A DNA stretch of 41,584 nt from Steroidobacteraceae bacterium. GTDB taxonomy: Bacteria; Pseudomonadota; Gammaproteobacteria; Steroidobacterales; Steroidobacteraceae. Below the pieces are notes generated by a model. That model ran no database searches. It had not been told where the DNA came from and saw nothing but the letters and a program-made list of their open reading frames with translations. Location of the stretch: the NCBI GenBank assembly GCA_017853555.1, contig JAFMJH010000006.1, positions 1-41,584 of the forward strand. Reading direction: 5' to 3'. The first letter of the stretch is position 1; the number at the start of each line of letters is the position of its first letter. The position numbers and the translations under genes were made by a program. Below are positions 14,779 through 22,528 of the stretch, in pieces.

Positions 14779-17692
14779 GCGCCGCACGCTGCACGACGCC
14801 GCCGTCGCGCAGCACGCTGCCATACAAGGTGCTGCGCTCGCGCGGGGTACGCCCGACCGAGCGGATCGCGGCGATCATCGCATCGGCATCCATTTGCTGA
14901 CCGTTGACCCCGCCCGCTGCGCGCGTGATCGATTCGTTCATGAGCACGCCGCCGAGATCGTTCGCGCCGGCATCGAGCACCGCGAGCGCGCCGTCGCGCC
15001 CCATCTTCACCCACGAAACCTGCACGTTCGGAATCAGACGACCGAAGGTGAGACGCGCCACCGCATGCATCAGCACGGCCTCGCGGAAACTCGGCCCGTT
15101 GCGCGCCAGCCCGCGACGCCATATCGGCGCTTCCATGTGCACGAACGGCAGCGGCACGAATTCCGTGAAGCCGCCCGTCTCGCGCTGCAAGTTGCGGATC
15201 GCGAGCAGATGACGCGCCCAATGCACCGGCGACTCGAGGTGTCCGAACATGATGGTCGACGTACTGCGCAGGCCGATCTCGTGCGCGTGCCGCATCACGT
15301 CCAGCCATTCGGCGGAATCGAGTTTGTCGGGACACAAGTGCGCGCGGACGTCGTCGCAAAGAATTTCGGCGGCCGTACCGGGCAACGTACGCAAGCCGGC
15401 GGCCGCGAGTTCACGCAGATAGTCGCGCACCGACATGCCCAGCGTTTCGGCACCGTGGCGGATCTCGAGCGGCGAGAACGCATGCACGTGCATGTCGGGC
15501 ACGGCCTCGACCACGGCACGCACGATGCCGAGGTAGGTATGGCCCGTGTATTTGGGATGAATGCCGCCTTGCAGACACACTTCCGTGGCACCGCGTTCGG
15601 CGGCCTCACGAACTCGCGCCGCGATCTCGGCAAGGTCGAGATCGTACCCGGGGCCGCGCAACGCGCGCGCGCTGCGACCTTTGGCGAAGGCGCAAAATCC
15701 GCAGGAGTACGTGCAGACGTTGGTGTAGTTGATGTTGCGATTGACGACGTAAGTGACGGCATCGCCGACTTGGTCGCGACGCAGCGCGTCGGCCGCACGC
15801 AGCACGGCATGATAGTCAGCGCCGTCGGCCGCGAACAACGTCACGAGGTCGCGCTCGACGGGTTCGTGCTGCGCCTGCAAACGCTCGAGCACGGCGGCGA
15901 CGCGCGGCGACGGCTTGCCTGCGGCGCGCTTCGCGAGACCGAGTTCACGCGCCGGCGGCGGCGTACCCGCCCCTGCGACCCAGCCATCGGCAAGCAGATA
16001 TCCCGACGCATCGACGCGCCGCCTCACGGCCGTGCGCAGCGCAGGGTCTAGCCAGCGCTGCGGCTCGGCGGCATACGCGGGCACGATCGCCAATCTTTGC
16101 ACGAGCACGCGACCGGCGAGCTCCGTCTCGCGCTCGAGTTTTTGCAACTCGGGCCACGGCGCCTCGGGGTTCACGTGATCGGGCGTCACGGGCGACACGC
16201 CGCCCCAGTCGTTCACGCCCGCCTGCACGAGCGCCGTCAAAGAACCCGCACTCAAATTCGGCGGCGCCTGGATAGACATGTTCGCACCGAAAATCAGCCG
16301 CGCCATCGCGATCGTCCATTGCAATTCTTCGAGCGACGGCTCGACGGAGTCGGCCATGCGGGTGCCGGGCTTGGCGCGGAAGTTCTGGACGATGATTTCC
16401 TGGATGTGGCCGTAGCGTTCGTGCAGATCGCGAATCGCGAGCAGCGTTTCGATTCGTTCGCGTCGCGTCTCGCCGATGCCGATCAAAAGTCCGGTGGTGA
16501 ACGGGACGGCCATCTCGCCCGCGGCACGCAAGGTCGCAAGCCGCGCCGTCGGGTGTTTGTCCGGCGAACGGTGATGCGGCCCGCCCTTCGCGCACAAACG
16601 CTCGGCCGCGCTCTCGAGCATGATGCCCATCGAAGCGGACACCGGTCGCAATTTGGCCAGATCCGTCGCCGTCATCACGCCCGGATTCAGATGCGGCAAC
16701 AAGCCCGTCTGTTCGAACACCAAGCGCGCGCAGTGCGCGAGATAGTCGAGCGTGCTGGCGAAACCGAGCTCGGCGAGTTCGACGCGCGCGGCCGCATAGC
16801 GTCGCTCGGGCTGATCGCCCAAGGTGAACAGCGCTTCGTGACACCCGGCGCGCACGCCCTCGGTCGCGATCGCGAGCACTTCTTCAGGGCGCAAATAGAC
16901 TTTCGCGCCCTTCGGCAACGGCGCCGCAAAGGTGCAGTAGTGACAAACGTCGCGACAGGCTTTGGTGAGCGGAATGAATACTTTGCGCGAATAACCGACG
17001 CGCATGCCGAACCCGGCGAGCGTCATCGCGGCGGCGCGCGCGAGCAACGCCGGCAAATCGTTTTCCTCGGCGAGCAGCAGCGCCTGCTCGGCCGGCATCG
17101 GCTCGCCCTCCAGATCTTCGGGCACGTCGACGTCGTGCGCGAGGCCTGCGACCTCGATCCGCAAGGCGTGCAGACCCGCGCGATGGGCGGCGGCCAAATG
17201 CGCCGCGGCGCTGCCGGCCCCGAATTGCGGCACGAGTGCATTCGGCAGCCGCAACCACAAGGCATTCGTACCGGTGCCGTGACGATCGGGCACCACCGCA
17301 AGATCGGCGGCGGAGGCGCGCTCGACGAGCGCGTCGATCTCGGCGGACGACACCTGTGGCACATCGGCTGGCACGACGAGCATCGCGTCGAAACGCGGCG
17401 CGCAGTGTTGCGCCGCGCATTGCACCGCCGCATTCAAACCCGTGCCGTGATCGTGCAAACGTTCGACGTTCGCCGGCAGTGCGAGCGCGTGGTCGGGCGA
17501 CACCACGATGACGTGATCGATGCGCTGCGCGCCGGCGAGCGCGCCGAGCACGCGCCGCAACATGCTCTCGACGAGATGCACGCGTCGCACCGGCGACATC
17601 ACGCCGGCGAGACGGGACTTGCCTTCGCCGAGCGTACGCACCGGCACGACTGCGACGACCTTGCTCACCCGCGTATCGCGCAATGCGTTCAC
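14765..17692 (-). CDS. triple-domain coenzyme F420 biosynthesis fusion CofC-CofG-CofH (phospholactate guanylyltransferase + FO synthase)
   Basis: A 975-residue fusion of three F420 enzymes. Residues 1 to about 195 are CofC/FbiD, the GTP-dependent guanylyltransferase that activates a phospho-acid: V-P-V-R-T-L-G-E-G-K-S-R-L, G-L-N-A-A-V, V-P-A-D-V-P, P-D-R-H-G-T-G-T-N-A-L, D-V-D-V-P-E-D-L. Residues about 200-560 are CofG, a radical-SAM enzyme with its 4Fe-4S motif at Cys246, Cys250 and Cys253. Residues about 590-975 are CofH, with a second radical-SAM motif at Cys660, Cys664 and Cys667. CofG and CofH together make FO from tyrosine and the flavin precursor amino-ribitylamino-uracil. CofG-CofH fusion is the known FbiC form; CofC joined in front with almost no linker is unusual. 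The GTG start at 17692 overlaps the cofD stop (GTGA). Confidence 0.95.
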   Translation of the reverse strand: MNALRDTRVSKVVAVVPVRTLGEGKSRLAGVMSPVRRVHLVESMLRRVLGALAGAQRIDHVIVVSPDHALALPANVERLHDHGTGLNAAVQCAAQHCAPRFDAMLVVPADVPQVSSAEIDALVERASAADLAVVPDRHGTGTNALWLRLPNALVPQFGAGSAAAHLAAAHRAGLHALRIEVAGLAHDVDVPEDLEGEPMPAEQALLLAEENDLPALLARAAAMTLAGFGMRVGYSRKVFIPLTKACRDVCHYCTFAAPLPKGAKVYLRPEEVLAIATEGVRAGCHEALFTLGDQPERRYAAARVELAELGFASTLDYLAHCARLVFEQTGLLPHLNPGVMTATDLAKLRPVSASMGIMLESAAERLCAKGGPHHRSPDKHPTARLATLRAAGEMAVPFTTGLLIGIGETRRERIETLLAIRDLHERYGHIQEIIVQNFRAKPGTRMADSVEPSLEELQWTIAMARLIFGANMSIQAPPNLSAGSLTALVQAGVNDWGGVSPVTPDHVNPEAPWPELQKLERETELAGRVLVQRLAIVPAYAAEPQRWLDPALRTAVRRRVDASGYLLADGWVAGAGTPPPARELGLAKRAAGKPSPRVAAVLERLQAQHEPVERDLVTLFAADGADYHAVLRAADALRRDQVGDAVTYVVNRNINYTNVCTYSCGFCAFAKGRSARALRGPGYDLDLAEIAARVREAAERGATEVCLQGGIHPKYTGHTYLGIVRAVVEAVPDMHVHAFSPLEIRHGAETLGMSVRDYLRELAAAGLRTLPGTAAEILCDDVRAHLCPDKLDSAEWLDVMRHAHEIGLRSTSTIMFGHLESPVHWARHLLAIRNLQRETGGFTEFVPLPFVHMEAPIWRRGLARNGPSFREAVLMHAVARLTFGRLIPNVQVSWVKMGRDGALAVLDAGANDLGGVLMNESITRAAGGVNGQQMDADAMIAAIRSVGRTPRERSTLYGSVLRDGGVVQRAALSAV

Positions 17693-18666
17693 GATGCGCG
17701 CCGTCCGGAAGGCGCCGCCGCGGCGCGCAAGCGCGCGGCCAATTCGAGCGACGCGTCGGCCACGCGCTCGCGATCTTCGAGCGATTGCATCAGCGTCTGC
17801 GTCGCGGTGAATTCGATGCCGAGCGCGCGTGCGGCCGACTCGTCGACGCGATCTACCACGTAGCCATCGACCAATGATCCGTAATGACGCACGACGGTCG
17901 CGAGATCGGCTTGCACGCCTAGCTCACCCATGATTTTCGCCGTGGGTCCCTTCACCGCCCGCCCCCCGATCAACGGTGACACTGCGATCAGCGGCACTCG
18001 CGCGGCACGCAGCGCGGCGCGCAGGCCGGGCACGGCGAGTATCGGGTCGATGCTCAAATACGGATTCGAGGGACAGAGCACGATGGCTTGCAGGTCCGGT
18101 GAGCGCAGCAAGGTCTCGAGCTCGGCGGTCGGTCGCGCTTGCGATGCGCCGCGAAACTCGAGCGCGCGCACGGCCGGCTCGCAGCGCAAGCGGACGAAGT
18201 AATGCTGGAATTCGAGTTGCCCGGCGTCGGTGTCGAGCAAGGTCGCCACCGGCGTGTCACTCATCGGCAAAATGGTGGTGTCGACTCCGAAGCGACGCGC
18301 GAAATCGGCGGTGATGTGCGTCAATCGTTCGCCGGCGGCAAGGCGGCGCGTGCGCTCGACGTGCACCACAAGGTCGCGATCACCGAGTGCAAACCAGTCC
18401 GGCGCACCCTGCCGACGTGCCTCGGCCATGAAGCCGAACGTTTCATCGGCTCGACCCCAGCCTTGCGCCGGGTGCACGACGCCGGCGAGCGTGTAGAGGA
18501 CAGTGTCGAGATCGGGACAAATGCAAAGTCCGAGATGCGTGAAATCGTCACCCGTGTTCACGAGCACGGCGAGCTCACCCGCCCCGAGTACACGCGACAA
18601 ACCGAGCGCGAGCTTCGCGCCGCCCACGCCGCCGGAGATCGCCAGCACCTTCGCCTGCGCCTTCAC
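17689..18666 (-). CDS. cofD: CofD/FbiA, 2-phospholactate (or phospho-acid) transferase of F420 biosynthesis
   Basis: Joins the GDP-activated phospho-acid made by CofC to FO, giving F420-0 or a variant. The 325-residue length is normal for the family. It begins K-A-Q-A-K-V-L-A-I-S-G-G-V-G-G-A-K-L, the family's glycine-rich N-terminus. Further family motifs are N-T-G-D-D-F, P-D-L-D-T-V-L-Y-T-L-A-G, C-P-S-N-P-Y-L-S-I-D-P-I, and P-L-I-G-G-R-A-V-K-G-P-T. The start is a GTG at 18666 whose last bases form the TGA of cofE (GTGA); longer frames upstream run through cofE and are shadows. Co-translation with CofE and the CofCGH fusion is expected. Identity is near certain; the exact acid moiety transferred is open. 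Confidence 0.96.
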   Translation of the reverse strand: MKAQAKVLAISGGVGGAKLALGLSRVLGAGELAVLVNTGDDFTHLGLCICPDLDTVLYTLAGVVHPAQGWGRADETFGFMAEARRQGAPDWFALGDRDLVVHVERTRRLAAGERLTHITADFARRFGVDTTILPMSDTPVATLLDTDAGQLEFQHYFVRLRCEPAVRALEFRGASQARPTAELETLLRSPDLQAIVLCPSNPYLSIDPILAVPGLRAALRAARVPLIAVSPLIGGRAVKGPTAKIMGELGVQADLATVVRHYGSLVDGYVVDRVDESAARALGIEFTATQTLMQSLEDRERVADASLELAARLRAAAAPSGRRAS

Positions 18667-19421
18667 CCGAAGAGGTCCTCGTTCAACGGTCGCAACAGAG
18701 CTCGACCATCGGTGAGCGGCGCCGAAAAGTCCAGCCCTCGCGCGATCACCACCGGCGTGCCTTGTGCGCCCTCGCCCATCACGAGGCCTGCGCCGGCGGC
18801 AACCGCATCGGCGAGCGCCACTTGCGTGGTCTGCATCACCCGTCCTTCCCGATCGGTTGCGCCACGCAGATCGACGAGCGCAGGAAGTCCCGCCACCCCG
18901 AGCGCCACGTTCACCACGCCCTGACGCCACGGTCGCCCGAAGCTGTCGCTGATGATCACGGGCACGCCGCCTAGCGCCTGCGAGAGTTGCGCGGCGGACG
19001 CGTCGCAATCGATCGGGAGCAACAACACCCGTCCGGCACCGTCGGGTTCGGCGCCCGGTACGTTCGAGCGATCGATGCCGGCGTTGGCCATGACGTAGCC
19101 GCAGCGATGCCGCGTGATGAGGATATTCGGCACCGCGCGCAAAACCGCACTCGATTCGTCGAGTACGACCTGCACGAAGCGCGGATCTTTGCGCACCCGC
19201 GCGGCGAGTTCGCGCGCTTCGGCTCCAGCCTCTACGCCGGCGAGATCGACGTAACGATTGTCGGCTTTGGAAACGGCTTTCTGCGCGACGACCAACGCGT
19301 CACCCGGTGCCAACTCGATTGCCGCCCTGCGCAAGGCGTCGCGGATCAGCGCGGCCAGATCACTGCCCGGAGTGATCTCGGGCAGACCGGGCACGGCCGC
19401 GAACGCGAGCGAGCGCGACAC
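18663..19421 (-). CDS. cofE: CofE, coenzyme F420-0:L-glutamate ligase
   Basis: Adds gamma-linked glutamate residues to F420-0 using GTP. The 252-residue protein covers only the CofE domain: P-G-L-P-E-I-T-P-G-S-D-L at the start, V-V-A-Q-K-A-V-S-K-A-D, N-A-G-I-D-R-S-N-V, L-P-I-D-C-D-A-S-A, and S-D-S-F-G-R-P-W-R-Q-G-V-V-N-V-A-L-G. It lacks the C-terminal nitroreductase-like domain found in mycobacterial FbiB, which reduces dehydro-F420. That absence argues against the phosphoenolpyruvate route. The GTG start at 19421 abuts the TGA of the reductase gene with no gap. Confidence 0.96.
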   Translation of the reverse strand: MSRSLAFAAVPGLPEITPGSDLAALIRDALRRAAIELAPGDALVVAQKAVSKADNRYVDLAGVEAGAEARELAARVRKDPRFVQVVLDESSAVLRAVPNILITRHRCGYVMANAGIDRSNVPGAEPDGAGRVLLLPIDCDASAAQLSQALGGVPVIISDSFGRPWRQGVVNVALGVAGLPALVDLRGATDREGRVMQTTQVALADAVAAGAGLVMGEGAQGTPVVIARGLDFSAPLTDGRALLRPLNEDLFG

Positions 19422-20084
19422 TCAATGCGCCGAGGGAGCTGCGCCCGTGATCTGCAGACCGGCGCCGTCGGCGGCGTAATGCTTGTTGATGAAGATCAGC
19501 ACCGACGTGAGCGCCTCGGCCGCCGCCGAGTTCGCGAGTGCGCCGGCATGCAAGCCGCGCAAGCCGCAATCTTCGACGACCTGCAGCACTTCTTCGCGCG
19601 CCGCTTTTTCGTCGCCGAACACGAGCACGTCGCAGGCGACGGCTTCGTCGGTGGCAAGTTTGTGGGCCGCGACGTTGTGGAAGGCCGAGACCACCCGCAC
19701 GCCCTCTCCGAGCGCCTGCTGCGCACGCAACGCCGCGCTTCCCTCGGGCGGCAATTGCACGCGCATGACCTTCGGCGGCACGAGCGGCACGGTGGTGTCG
19801 ACGACGATCTTGCCGCGCACCTGCGGCGCGATCTCGCGCAGCGTCGCCTCCTGATTCGCAAACGGCACGGTGACGATCACGAGCTCGCCGCGTGCGGCCG
19901 CGTCGAGATTGGTCGCCGAATCGACCGTGCGACCGAGCTCGGCACCGAGCGCGGCGGCCGTGGCGGTCGCCTTGGCGACGTCGCGCGAGCCGATGATGAC
20001 GGTACGACCGGCTTTGACGAGCCGACGGGCGATGGCAGCACCGAGTTGTCCGGTGCCGCCGATAATGGCGACGGAGGAAGTCAT
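19422..20084 (-). CDS. npdG: F420:NADP(H) oxidoreductase (Fno/NpdG-like)
   Basis: Transfers hydride between NADPH and F420, providing the reduced cofactor. The 220-residue protein has a Rossmann start (A-I-I-G-G-T-G-Q-L-G), G-S-R-D for the NADP phosphate, V-T-V-P-F-A-N-Q, D-T-T-V-P-L, and S-A-F-H-N-V-A-A-H, all matching NpdG/Fno. A general NADP-dependent oxidoreductase of this superfamily is the alternative, but its place between cofE and the rest of the train supports F420. The ATG at 20084 has no obvious ribosome-binding site. A 45-base gap separates it from the kinase gene upstream, the widest in this part of the train. Confidence 0.92.
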   Translation of the reverse strand: MTSSVAIIGGTGQLGAAIARRLVKAGRTVIIGSRDVAKATATAAALGAELGRTVDSATNLDAAARGELVIVTVPFANQEATLREIAPQVRGKIVVDTTVPLVPPKVMRVQLPPEGSAALRAQQALGEGVRVVSAFHNVAAHKLATDEAVACDVLVFGDEKAAREEVLQVVEDCGLRGLHAGALANSAAAEALTSVLIFINKHYAADGAGLQITGAAPSAH

Positions 20085-20091
20085 GGCGTCG

Positions 20092-20097
20092 ATTCTA
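20092..20097 (-). promoter_or_regulatory. possible internal -10 element before the F420:NADP oxidoreductase gene
   Basis: Reading leftward, TAGAAT matches the -10 consensus at five of six bases and ends 7 bases before the ATG at 20084, where no Shine-Dalgarno is seen. A start there would give a leaderless message for the core F420 genes. I see no good -35, so this is weak. Confidence 0.25.
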
Positions 20098-20129
20098 CCG
20101 GACGCACCGCCCGGGGCGTGGTTACGCGC

Positions 20130-21470
20130 TCAACGAATCAACACCGCGTAGAGATCTGCGACATTGGTGCCGGTCGGGCCGGTCACGAGCAGATCGTCGC
20201 TCGCCTGCAAGGCGGCATGGGCGTCGTTGTCGGCCAGCAAGGCGCTCGGGTCGATCCCGGCGCGCCGCATCCGCTGCCAGCTATCACCGTCCACGCAAGC
20301 CCCTGCGGCCGACGTCGGCCCGTCCGTGCCGTCAGTGCCCGCCGCGAACGCCCAGACGTCCGCCATGCCGTCGATACGCTGCGCCATGCGCAGCGCGAAC
20401 TCCTGGCAACGACCGCCCCGGCCCGAGCCCGTGACCCGCACCCGCGGCTCACCGGCCGCCAACACCACGACGGGTGTCTGCCCACGGCCCCGCTGTGCAC
20501 GCAGCGTCGCGATCCGGGAGAGCAAATCCTCGATATGCCGATCGAGATCGTCATAAAACGTACGGCCCAAAACCTCGACCTCGAACCCGCAGCCACGCGC
20601 CGCCTCGGCATAGGCCTGCAGCGCATCGTCGGGCGTGGCGATCACGGCGTAGGAGGCGGTGTCGAACCGCGGATCGCCGGGCTTCGGCGTTTCGGCGACT
20701 CGCCCTTCGACCCCACGCTCGATATGCGCAAGCACCGCGCGCGGCGCATCCGGCGCATAGTGCTGCAGAATCCGACTGGCCTCTGCGTACGTGCCCGGAT
20801 CGGGACGAGTCGGACCCGATGCGATCACGGCCGGGTCATCGCCTTCGACATCCGAAATCGCGAGCGTCATGCTCGCCGCCGGTGCGATCGTCACCGCAAG
20901 CCCGCCGCCTTTGAGTGCCGAGAGGTGTTTGCGCACGGCATTGAGTTCGGCAATCGATGCACCACCGCGCAACAAAAGTTCGGTCACTCGTTGCTTGTCG
21001 GCGAGCGTGATCCCGTCGACCGGTGCAACGACCAGCGCCGATGCACCGCCACTCAACAAAATCACGTGCCGATCGAGCGGTCCAGAATCCTTGGCGAACG
21101 CAAGCACGGCATTTCCCGCGGCGACACTCGAGACATCGGGAAGCGGGTGCGAAGCTTCGACGAGACGCGCGGTGGCGAGTGCTTCGACGTGCCCCGCTTT
21201 GACCACGACCAACCCGGCATCGATTTGCGACACGCGCGCCTCGAAGGCCGCCGCGAACCGCGCCGCCGCTTTGCCGATCGCGAGCAAACGCAGCCGACCC
21301 CCTGCGGCCCGATCGGGCCAAGGCAGCGCGGCACGTGCTGCGCCGCGCTCGAAGCGCAAGCCCCATGCATCGACCTGCAAGTACGACTGCAACACCTGCG
21401 CCGGTTGCACGGCACACAACGCTGCCTCGAAACAACCGCGCAACGCCGCGCGCTCGGCGTCGTGTTTCAT
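20130..21470 (-). CDS. glycerate 2-kinase family (GckA/TtuD, MOFRL) protein; candidate phospho-acid kinase for F420 synthesis
   Basis: Members phosphorylate D-glycerate at the 2-hydroxyl using ATP. The 446-residue protein has the N-terminal kinase domain (L-L-A-I-G-K-A-A near residue 60, L-L-S-G-G-A-S-A-L, N-A-V-R-K-H-L-S-A-L-K-G-G-G-L-A, S-D-V-E-G-D-D-P-A-V-I-A-S-G-P-T) and the MOFRL C-terminal domain (G-G-R-C-Q-E-F-A-L, G-T-D-G-T-D-G-P-T-S-A-A-G). The ATG at 21470 overlaps the stop of the CobW gene (ATGA), so it is translated with the train; more upstream starts lie inside that gene. Ordinary glycerate catabolism genes (tartronate semialdehyde reductase, glyoxylate carboligase) are absent nearby. 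Lactate differs from glycerate only by lacking the 3-hydroxyl, which makes a role in forming 2-phospholactate conceivable. Confidence 0.88.
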   Translation of the reverse strand: MKHDAERAALRGCFEAALCAVQPAQVLQSYLQVDAWGLRFERGAARAALPWPDRAAGGRLRLLAIGKAAARFAAAFEARVSQIDAGLVVVKAGHVEALATARLVEASHPLPDVSSVAAGNAVLAFAKDSGPLDRHVILLSGGASALVVAPVDGITLADKQRVTELLLRGGASIAELNAVRKHLSALKGGGLAVTIAPAASMTLAISDVEGDDPAVIASGPTRPDPGTYAEASRILQHYAPDAPRAVLAHIERGVEGRVAETPKPGDPRFDTASYAVIATPDDALQAYAEAARGCGFEVEVLGRTFYDDLDRHIEDLLSRIATLRAQRGRGQTPVVVLAAGEPRVRVTGSGRGGRCQEFALRMAQRIDGMADVWAFAAGTDGTDGPTSAAGACVDGDSWQRMRRAGIDPSALLADNDAHAALQASDDLLVTGPTGTNVADLYAVLIR

Positions 21471-22528
21471 GCGTCGCGCCGACAGCGACGCCAAAGATCG
21501 TCCCAGGCGGCGACGTCCCAGGCCTGATCGGCGCCGACGATCAACTCGATGCGCTGATCGCGACGCCATGCGGTCGAGACCATGGAACATTCGTCACCGA
21601 CGCGCTGCAACAGCACCCACTCGTCTTCGGCGACACGCAGCACCGCCTTCAAACGTTGGAAGTCACCGAGCGCCGGATCGAGCATACTGCGCGGCCGCTG
21701 CAAGGCGCTCGACAGCGCCTCGCGCGAGAACGCGACGCGGGGCGGAAACGTCCAACTTGCGCCCGCATAGCCGAGATGCTCGATGCTACGACGCTCGGCG
21801 TCGCCGACTTGTTCGACGTGCGCGGCGTGTTCGTGCGCAGGATGCGCTCGTGCAGCGGCATGCTGCGCCGGCCTGCGCTGCGAGGCGCGCGCCTCGGCGG
21901 CGATGCCGTGCCGGTCGCGACGGATCGCATCCCAAGCGGCATTCGGCAACTCCCCGCGCACGATGCCGCCGAACCATTTTTTGGCCGGATACAGCGCGCC
22001 CGCCAAAGATTCGAATTCACGCAGACATGAAGCATCGGCGAGATCCGTCTTCGAGAGCGCGAGCACATCGGCGATCTCCGCGGTGGCGCGCGCCGGCTCC
22101 GCGTCGGTCGCCCGCAGCAAAGGCACACGCGCCGCATCGACGAGGCCGATCACCGCTTCGAGCCGCAGCCCGCCCTGCGCCTGATGCATCAACAATTCTT
22201 CGACGATGCCGGCCGGATGTCCGATGCCCGAAGGCTCGACGATGATGCGTGCCGGCCGCTCGCGCGCCGCGACCAACTCGAGCAGGTTGCGGCGGAAATC
22301 GGCTTCTCCGACGCAGCAGATGCATCCGCCCGGCACCATGCGCACGTCGTAGGCACCGCGCGCGGCGGCGGCGACGGTCAAGGCGTCGATGCCCGCCTCA
22401 CTGAATTCGTTGAGCAACACCGCCCAGTTTTCTTCGGGCGGCTTGGTGGCGAGCAAACGCGCGATCAACGTGGTCTTGCCGCAACCGAGCGGGCCGGAGA
22501 CGACCCATGCCGGAATCGGCGAACTCAC
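21467..22528 (-). CDS. CobW/COG0523 family GTPase, putative metallochaperone
   Basis: A G3E-class GTPase that delivers metal (zinc, cobalt or iron, depending on subgroup) to target proteins. The 353-residue protein has a Walker A motif G-P-L-G-C-G-K-T-T (residues 12-20), the family's G-C-I-C-C metal site (Cys69, Cys71, Cys72), E-P-S-G-I-G-H-P, and the base-specificity motif S-K-T-D. An Ala/His-rich linker (about residues 235-262) precedes the small C-terminal CobW domain. The GTG start at 22528 overlaps the stop of the C-N hydrolase gene (GTGA). The client metalloenzyme is unknown; candidates in the same train are the iron-dependent Rieske oxygenase and the kinase. Confidence 0.9.
   Translation of the reverse strand: MSSPIPAWVVSGPLGCGKTTLIARLLATKPPEENWAVLLNEFSEAGIDALTVAAAARGAYDVRMVPGGCICCVGEADFRRNLLELVAARERPARIIVEPSGIGHPAGIVEELLMHQAQGGLRLEAVIGLVDAARVPLLRATDAEPARATAEIADVLALSKTDLADASCLREFESLAGALYPAKKWFGGIVRGELPNAAWDAIRRDRHGIAAEARASQRRPAQHAAARAHPAHEHAAHVEQVGDAERRSIEHLGYAGASWTFPPRVAFSREALSSALQRPRSMLDPALGDFQRLKAVLRVAEDEWVLLQRVGDECSMVSTAWRRDQRIELIVGADQAWDVAAWDDLWRRCRRDA

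Noticed and set aside
14633-17863. Plus-strand open frames of 470-590 codons opposite the CofCGH fusion
   Set aside because: They lack domains, while the minus strand has two radical-SAM motifs and CofC motifs.
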